In this document: positions 31,583-36,314 of the stretch, in pieces
Numbering within the stretch: the stretch's first letter is position 1
Layout: each line of letters starts with the position of its first letter
Source of the DNA: Pelomonas sp046294815
Lineage (GTDB): Bacteria > Pseudomonadota > Gammaproteobacteria > Burkholderiales > Burkholderiaceae_C
Direction of reading: 5' to 3'
DNA: 36,314 nt
Assembly (NCBI GenBank): GCA_046294815.1
Contig: JBKBOJ010000030.1
Coordinates: 1-36,314, forward strand
The notes under the pieces: generated by a model
Databases searched by the model: none
Seen by the model: only the letters and a program-made list of their open reading frames with translations
What the model was told of the DNA's origin: nothing
Program-made: the position numbers and the translations under genes

Positions 31583-32635
31583 TCAGCGCGCGCCGCTGAA
31601 GCAGTGCAGCGTCGTCGAGCGGTAGACCTCGCCCGGCCGCAGCACGGTGCTGGGCCAGTCCGGCCCGACGGGTCGGTTGGGCGAGTCGGGGCTGTGCTGG
31701 GTCTCCAGACACAGCCCCGCACCGCGGCGGTAGGCCTGCCCGCCGGGGCCGGTCAGCGTGCCGTCCAAGCCACCGCCGGCATAGAACTGGATGGCCGGCT
31801 CAGTGGTCCAGATGTCCATGCAGCGGCCCGACGCCGGATCGCGCAGCCGGGCCGCGGCGTGCAGGCTGCCGTCCTGCGGCGCGTCCAGCAGCCAGTTGTG
31901 GTCGTAGCGCACATCCAGCCCCACGACGCGCTCGCGGCGGAAGTCGAACGGCGTGCCCGCCACGTCGCGGTGGGCGATGGGGATGCCCTCGGCATCGGTC
32001 TCGGTGTAGCGGCCCGCGTGCAGCGTCAGGCGGTGGTCCAGCGCCGAGCCCGACTCGGCACCCGCCAGGTTGAAGTAGGCATGCGAGGTCAGGTTGACGA
32101 CCGTGGGCCGGTCGGTGCGCGCCTCGTAGTCGATGCGCCAGCTCATGTCGGCGCCCAAGGTGTAGCGCACGCGGACATCGAGCGCGCCCGGGAAACCCAT
32201 GTCGCCATGCGGGCTGTGCAGGTCCAGCACCAGCGCCACACTGCCGTCGGCCGCCACCGGCTGGGGGTTGGCGCGCCACAGCCGGCTGCCAAAGCCCGCG
32301 GGCCCGCCATGCAGGCAGTGAGCGCCGTTGTTGGCGGGCAGGCGGTGGCGCTCACCGTCCAGCTCGAAGCAGGCCTGCGCAATGCGGTTGGCATAGCGGC
32401 CGGCGATGATGCCCAGGTAAGCCCCGCCGGCCGCCAGGTAAGCGTCCAGGCTGGGCAGGCACAAAACAACGTTGTCCATGCGGCCGCGAGCATCCGGCAG
32501 GTGCAGGCCGGTGACGATGCCGCCGAAGTCCAGCGCCGTGAGCACCAGACCGCGGCCGTTGTCCAGGCGGTATTCGTGCACCTCGCGGCCGTCGCCCAGG
32601 CGGCCATAGACCCGCGTGCTGATGCCGGCGACCAT
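31583..32635 (-). CDS. galM: Aldose 1-epimerase (mutarotase)
   Basis: A 350-aa cytoplasmic enzyme interconverting alpha and beta anomers of a sugar. LDFGGIVTGLHLPDARG, GGAYLGIIAGRYANRI, HCLHGGPAGFGSRLW (substrate-binding His), VNLTSHAYFNLAG (catalytic His) and GAGLCLETQHSPDSPN (catalytic Glu) are the galactose mutarotase signatures. In this operon it probably supplies the anomer used by the uronate dehydrogenase or catabolic sugar entry (inference); galM is used only as a family name. The ATG overlaps the SMP-30 stop as TGATG, a sign of translational coupling. It is the last gene of the uronate operon. Confidence 0.92.
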   Translation of the reverse strand: MVAGISTRVYGRLGDGREVHEYRLDNGRGLVLTALDFGGIVTGLHLPDARGRMDNVVLCLPSLDAYLAAGGAYLGIIAGRYANRIAQACFELDGERHRLPANNGAHCLHGGPAGFGSRLWRANPQPVAADGSVALVLDLHSPHGDMGFPGALDVRVRYTLGADMSWRIDYEARTDRPTVVNLTSHAYFNLAGAESGSALDHRLTLHAGRYTETDAEGIPIAHRDVAGTPFDFRRERVVGLDVRYDHNWLLDAPQDGSLHAAARLRDPASGRCMDIWTTEPAIQFYAGGGLDGTLTGPGGQAYRRGAGLCLETQHSPDSPNRPVGPDWPSTVLRPGEVYRSTTLHCFSGAR

Positions 32636-33612
32636 CAGCGCACCAGCCCGCGGGCGTTGACGTAAAGCGCGTACAGCGAATGGCTGCTGGCCATGAAGAG
32701 CCGGTTGCCCTTGGCGCCGCCGAAGCACAGGTTGGCGCAGCGCTCGGGCAGGTGGATGTGGGCCAGCGGTTGGCCTTGCGCGCTGTACACGCGCACGCCG
32801 TCCAGCAGCGCCGGGTCCACGCCCGGCTGGCCGCCGCCGCCGAAACCGCACCAGATGCGCCCCTGTGTGTCCAGCGCGATGCCGTCGAACGCGCCGGGGC
32901 CCTCGGCGTCGATGAGCCGTCGCTTGTCGCCAACCGTCGCGCCGTCCACTGCGTAAGACCAGATCAGCCGGTGCGGCTGCGCGCGGCTCTCCACCACCAG
33001 CAGCCGGCCCTCGGGCGTGAAGGCCAGACCGTTGGGGCCGGCAAGGTCGTCGATGACGCGCTGCAGCGCGCCGGTCTGCACATCGATGCGGTAGACGCCA
33101 TGTGGCTGCTCGCGCGGCGCGGGCGCGCCCTCCCAGTCACCGGAGATGCCGAACTCGGGGTCGGTAAACCAGATCGAGCCGTCGGGCGCGCAGGCAATGT
33201 CGTTGGGCGAGTTCAGCGGCTTGCCGTCGAAGCGGTCGGCCAGCACGGTGATGCGCCCGTCGAACTCGGTGCGCGTGACGCGCCGGCCCAGGTGCTCGCA
33301 GCTGATGAGCCGGCCCTGCGCATCGCGCGCATGGCCGTTGGCGTTGCCGGCCGGCTGGCGGAACACGCTGACCGCACCGCTGCAGTCGTCCCAGCGCAGG
33401 ATGCGGTCGTTGGGAATGTCAGAGACCAGCAGGTAGCGGCCGTCGCCAAACCACACCGGACCCTCGGCCCACTGCAGGCCGCTGCAGAGCTGTTCCACGC
33501 AGGCCGAGAACAGCCGCAGCTCGCGGCCCTCGGGCGCCAGGATTTCGAAGGCGGCGTCGGGCAGGCGCGAGGCCGGCTGGAAGGGGATGCAGGGCCCCCG
33601 TACGTGGCTCAT
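32635..33612 (-). CDS. SMP-30/gluconolactonase family lactonase (probable aldarolactonase)
   Basis: A 325-aa six-bladed beta-propeller, metal-dependent lactonase. Metal-ligand motifs are WAEGPVWFGDGRYLLVSDIPN (Glu), KPLNSPNDIACAPDGSIWFTDPEFG (Asn) and GAFDGIALDTQGRIWCG (Asp); HGVYRIDVQTGALQRVIDDLAGPNGLAFTPEG is also typical. Uronate dehydrogenase produces an aldaro-lactone, and SMP-30 proteins are known to open such lactones to glucarate or galactarate; this gene sits directly after that dehydrogenase, which makes the role likely (inference). It overlaps the upstream gene by ATGA and the downstream gene by TGATG. The ATG is chosen from these overlaps and the family length. Confidence 0.9.
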   Translation of the reverse strand: MSHVRGPCIPFQPASRLPDAAFEILAPEGRELRLFSACVEQLCSGLQWAEGPVWFGDGRYLLVSDIPNDRILRWDDCSGAVSVFRQPAGNANGHARDAQGRLISCEHLGRRVTRTEFDGRITVLADRFDGKPLNSPNDIACAPDGSIWFTDPEFGISGDWEGAPAPREQPHGVYRIDVQTGALQRVIDDLAGPNGLAFTPEGRLLVVESRAQPHRLIWSYAVDGATVGDKRRLIDAEGPGAFDGIALDTQGRIWCGFGGGGQPGVDPALLDGVRVYSAQGQPLAHIHLPERCANLCFGGAKGNRLFMASSHSLYALYVNARGLVR

Positions 33613-34466
33613 GCGCCCTCCCCGCCCGGCTGGCCGGCGAAGGGGAAGGGTCCCAGCGTCACGAAGGCACCACCCTGGTAGCGGGCCTCGGGGCGGCGCG
33701 GATCGATGGGCGCCTGCTGCGCCTCGATCTGAGCCCGCCAGGGCTCGGAGCTGTCCCGCGGCCGGTAGCCCAGGTGCTTGCTCTGGCTGTTGTCCCACCA
33801 GCTCGTGCGGTTGTCGCTGCAGCCGTAGACGATGCTGTGGCCCACCACGGGCGCGCTTAAAGCAGCCACCAGCAGGCGCTCCATGTCGTCGTGGCTGATC
33901 CAGCTGGAGAGATGCCGGCGGTCCTCCGGCGCCGGCAGGCAGGAGCCGATGCGCACGCTCACCGTCTCCAGCCCGTAGCGGTCGAAGTAAAACTGCGCCA
34001 GGTTCTCGCCGAAGGCCTTGGACAGGCCGTAGTAGCTGTCCGGCCGCGGCACAACGTGGGCAGGGATGGTCTCGCCCTGGCCGTAGAAGCCGGTGACATG
34101 GTTGGAGCTGGCGAAGACGATGCGCCGCGTGCCCCGGCGGCGCGCGGCCTCGTAGAGGTTGTAGGTGCCCACGATATTGGCCGGCAGCACGGTGCCAAAG
34201 GGCTTCTCAATGGACACGCCGCCGAAGTGCAGCACCGCGTCCACGTCCTCCAGCAGTGCATACATCGCGGCCTCGTCCTCCAGCGGCGCAACCACCACTT
34301 CCTCGCCGTCGCCGGCCGGGTCCATCGCGGCGATGTCGGACACGCGCAGCGTCTCGCAGTAGCGCTTCATGCGCGGGCGCAGCATGCGGCCCAGGGTGCC
34401 AGCGGCACCGGTCAGCAGCAGGCGCTTGAATCTCAGGCCGGTCAGTTGTTCCATGTGCTCATCCAT
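33609..34466 (-). CDS. udh: Uronate dehydrogenase (NAD-dependent epimerase/dehydratase fold)
   Basis: A 285-aa short-chain dehydrogenase oxidising D-glucuronate or D-galacturonate with NAD to the aldaro-lactone. The Rossmann motif TGAAGTLG lies at residues 19-26. VLHFGGVSIEKPF, IVFASSNHVTGFY (Ser), RPDSYYGLSKAFGE (Tyr146 and Lys150), ETVSVRIGS and YGCSDNRTSWWDN closely follow the known Pseudomonas and Agrobacterium Udh pattern and separate it from sugar epimerases. The tail YQGGAFVTLGPF is also typical. ATG at 34466 is used; ATG at 34454 is equally possible. It is the second gene in the order lacI-type regulator, udh, lactonase, mutarotase. Confidence 0.92.
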   Translation of the reverse strand: MDEHMEQLTGLRFKRLLLTGAAGTLGRMLRPRMKRYCETLRVSDIAAMDPAGDGEEVVVAPLEDEAAMYALLEDVDAVLHFGGVSIEKPFGTVLPANIVGTYNLYEAARRRGTRRIVFASSNHVTGFYGQGETIPAHVVPRPDSYYGLSKAFGENLAQFYFDRYGLETVSVRIGSCLPAPEDRRHLSSWISHDDMERLLVAALSAPVVGHSIVYGCSDNRTSWWDNSQSKHLGYRPRDSSEPWRAQIEAQQAPIDPRRPEARYQGGAFVTLGPFPFAGQPGGEGA

Positions 34467-34542
34467 TCATCTGAGGTGTTGGGGGCTGCAGCCGGCGTTG
34501 CCCCGCCGCGCGGAGCGCCTGACCGCCCGACCAGGCCGGCGT

Positions 34543-35631
34543 TCAGCGCCGCGCTCGGGCGAAGGGCTTCGGGCGCGTGCGCGGCGCGGCGTCGGACTGG
34601 CGGCGGATCAGCTTGAAGTCCTTCAGCACATGCTCGCAGGGCAGCGGCTCGCCGGCCCGGCGCGCGCGGATGTGGCGCACCAGCAGGTCCACCGCGTCAC
34701 CGGCCATCTCCATGATGGGCTGGCGCACGGTGGTGAGCTCCGGCCAGATCGTGGTGGCCAGCGGCGCATCGTCGAAACCCACGACCGTCAAGTCGCCAGG
34801 CACATCCAGGCCCATGCGATGGGCGATGGCCACGGTGGCCGCGGCCATGTCGTCGTTGCTGGCGAAGATGGCCGTGGGCCGTTGCTCCTGGGCCAGCAGG
34901 ATCTCGGCGGCGTCCAGACCGGAGCGGTAGGTGAACATGCCCTGAGCCACGACCTCTTCCTCGGCGATGTTCAGGCCCGCATCGGCCATCGCCGCATGGA
35001 AGCCGGCCAGGCGACGGTCGCTGCTGCGCTGGTAGGGGTCGCCGATGATGAAGCCCAGCCGGTGGTGGCCCAGGCTCAGCAAGTGGCGGGTCATCTCGTA
35101 GGCGGCCTGGTAGTCGTCGATGCCCACCGAGCACACGCCCTCAGGCGGCTGGCCGGCAGACACCGTCACGGCCAGCGTGTCGGTCTCGGCCACCAGCTTG
35201 AGCAGCGGCTGCGAGTCGCAGAATGGCGGTGGCAGGATCAGGCCGTCGATGCCATTGGCGATCATCTCGGTCACCTGCTTGTCCTCGCCGTCGCGCGCGG
35301 CCTCGCAGCGCTGCACGATGAGCTGCACATGGCTCAGGCTGCTCTTGTTCAGCAGGCCGATCAGGAACTCGTTGAGGTAGCCGGCGCTGGGGTCGACGTA
35401 CAGCATGCCGATGCGAATGGGCTCGGAGCCGGCCAGCCGGCGCGCGGCCTGATTGGGCAGGTAGTTCAGCTGCGCGATGGCCGCCTGCACCTTCTCGCGC
35501 GTGCCGGGCCTGACGTTGGCCTCGCCGTTGACGACACGGGACACCGTCATGGGCGACACGCCGGCCAGGCTGGCCACGTCGGCGATGGTGGCCACCTTGG
35601 TGCTACGGCCCTGGCGCACGTTTGACTTCAA
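34543..35631 (-). CDS. LacI family transcriptional regulator
   Basis: A 362-aa repressor-type protein. The N-terminal helix-turn-helix TIADVASLAGVSPMTVSRVVNG and hinge (PNQAARRLAGSEPIRIGMLYVD) are followed by a periplasmic-binding-protein-like effector domain (HRLGFIIGDPYQRSSDRRLAGF, AIFASNDDMAAATVAIAHRMGLDVPGDLTVVGFDD). I chose the TTG at 35631, with GAGGTG five bases upstream, because no ATG precedes the HTH; a TTG at 35685 would add an unconserved extension. It is immediately upstream of udh on the same strand, so it probably regulates the uronate operon, the effector being a uronate or aldarate (inference). Confidence 0.92.
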   Translation of the reverse strand: MKSNVRQGRSTKVATIADVASLAGVSPMTVSRVVNGEANVRPGTREKVQAAIAQLNYLPNQAARRLAGSEPIRIGMLYVDPSAGYLNEFLIGLLNKSSLSHVQLIVQRCEAARDGEDKQVTEMIANGIDGLILPPPFCDSQPLLKLVAETDTLAVTVSAGQPPEGVCSVGIDDYQAAYEMTRHLLSLGHHRLGFIIGDPYQRSSDRRLAGFHAAMADAGLNIAEEEVVAQGMFTYRSGLDAAEILLAQEQRPTAIFASNDDMAAATVAIAHRMGLDVPGDLTVVGFDDAPLATTIWPELTTVRQPIMEMAGDAVDLLVRHIRARRAGEPLPCEHVLKDFKLIRRQSDAAPRTRPKPFARARR

Positions 35632-35718
35632 TCTGCACCTCGAGTGTTCGTTGTACTGGTTCGTCGGACAAGCGGCTGCCCGCAAGGGCAGCGCAATTTT
35701 CCACCACGCCTGCGCGGC

Positions 35719-36314
35719 TCAGCGGCCCCGGCCCGGTGCGTAGGGAAAGCGCAGCGCCTGGTAGGTCTCCAGGCTGTGCGCGGGTGCCCGTGTACCGGGC
35801 GGCAGCCCCGAGACCTGCTGGAAATAGGCCATGCAGGCATCGCGCCACCAGATCGCCTCGCGTGCCTGCTGCGCCAGATAGGCACTGACCTTGGCATGGC
35901 GGGCCGCAGCGCGGCCCAGCGGCGCTGCATGTCGGCCACCGTCGCAACGCCGCGGTCGTAGCGCGCCACCAACTCGGCCCACAGCGTGCGGCCGCTGGGC
36001 AGCGCATGGTCCCAGCGCAGGTGGTGGAACCACAGCAGCAGCTCCGGCGGCGTGCTGATCGGGATCCCAGGCCAGCCGGCCGCAGGCATACCACAGTTGG
36101 CCTGGTCGAACTGCGAGCCGCTCCAGTTGCGGTCGGCGCCGATGTCGGCCACGCCTGCGATGGCCGTCAGCCGCTGGCCCTGCAGGCTGCCGTCCACGAC
36201 GCGGGCCACGGGGCCGCCGTGGCCCGCGTCGGCCTGCAACACCTCCTCGAACAGCGGGCCCAGGTAGACCAGGTGGGTCGAAAAGCCCAGGTACTCCTGG
36301 GTGTCCTGCCGGTC
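35719..36314 (-). pseudogene. aguA: Remnant of a GH67 alpha-glucuronidase gene (C-terminal part)
   Basis: GH67 enzymes release (4-O-methyl)glucuronate from xylan oligosaccharides. Leftward from the window edge, frame 1 reads QDTQEYLGFSTHLVYLGPLF and DIGADRNWSGSQFDQAN. Near 36093 an extra dinucleotide shifts to frame 2, reading WYACGRLAWDPD. Near 36050 it returns to frame 1 with PPELLLWFHHLRWDH and RTLWAELVARYDRGVA. Near 35900 it shifts again to frame 2, reading HAKVSAYLAQQAREAIWWRDACMAYFQ and ending ALRFPYAP before the stop at 35719. Each piece is in the right order for GH67. Between WDPD and PPELLLW about 120 codons expected in the family are missing. So there are three frame switches and one large deletion. 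The 5' part lies outside the window. Confidence 0.88.

Noticed and set aside
35640..35685. TTGT...ACAA inverted ends upstream of the LacI gene as its operator
   Set aside because: Only the outer bases are symmetric; no central CG-type LacI palindrome could be found.
35603..36094. A separate minus-strand gene in a third frame near the right edge
   Set aside because: Its translation is Arg/Gly/Pro-rich noise; the two other frames carry alternating segments of GH67, which explains the region as a pseudogene.

Overview
The window is a GC-rich, densely packed stretch of bacterial chromosome. Gene content and order point to a motile betaproteobacterium of the order Burkholderiales, probably near Rubrivivax, Roseateles or Leptothrix. 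This rests on the yraN-diaA-dolP order, an acyl-CoA synthetase inside a liv transporter operon, type IV pilus motors PilT and PilU, an MCP and a CheZ. The genus is inference. No rRNA, tRNA, CRISPR array, prophage or complete insertion sequence was seen.

Layout. 1-4185: the 5' part of a liv-type ABC ATPase gene and an acyl-CoA synthetase, a divergent Crp/Fnr regulator, and a GNAT acetyltransferase. 4186-8930 (all minus): tldD, then the DAHP synthase gene aroG behind an attenuator, then htpG behind a consensus heat-shock promoter. 8931-11974: a small exported helical protein, rsmI, and the yraN-diaA-dolP cell-envelope cluster. 12079-15885: a 3-hydroxyisobutyrate-dehydrogenase-family gene, pilU and pilT, with the PLP-homeostasis gene yggS divergent. 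15911-17886: a di-haem and a tri-haem cytochrome c. 18097-24193: an MCP, a stand-alone TonB C-terminal domain, a degenerate cold-shock protein with a membrane helix, ylqF, an MFS transporter, mtfA and cheZ. 24294-26302: a DUF2520 protein, an exported methyltransferase and a 351-bp gap carrying a repeat. 26303-30008: a metal-handling group (multicopper oxidase, TolC-type lipoprotein, His-rich and Cys/His-rich exported proteins). 30116-36314: a lipoprotein esterase, and a minus-strand uronate operon of aldose epimerase, SMP-30 lactonase, uronate dehydrogenase and a LacI regulator. Behind that operon lies the wreck of a GH67 alpha-glucuronidase gene.

The most striking element is upstream of aroG. 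A 20-codon reading frame contains Tyr-Phe-Arg-Phe-Trp-Phe-Phe. It is followed by a rho-independent terminator about 20 nt before the aroG start. A 9-nt segment of the leader repeats the terminator's 3' arm, so it could act as an antiterminator. This is the architecture of ribosome-mediated attenuation controlling entry into aromatic amino acid synthesis. Next come the perfect sigma-32 promoter of htpG, whose -10 box is part of a palindrome, and the frameshifted, internally deleted alpha-glucuronidase beside an intact pathway for the sugar acid it would have released.
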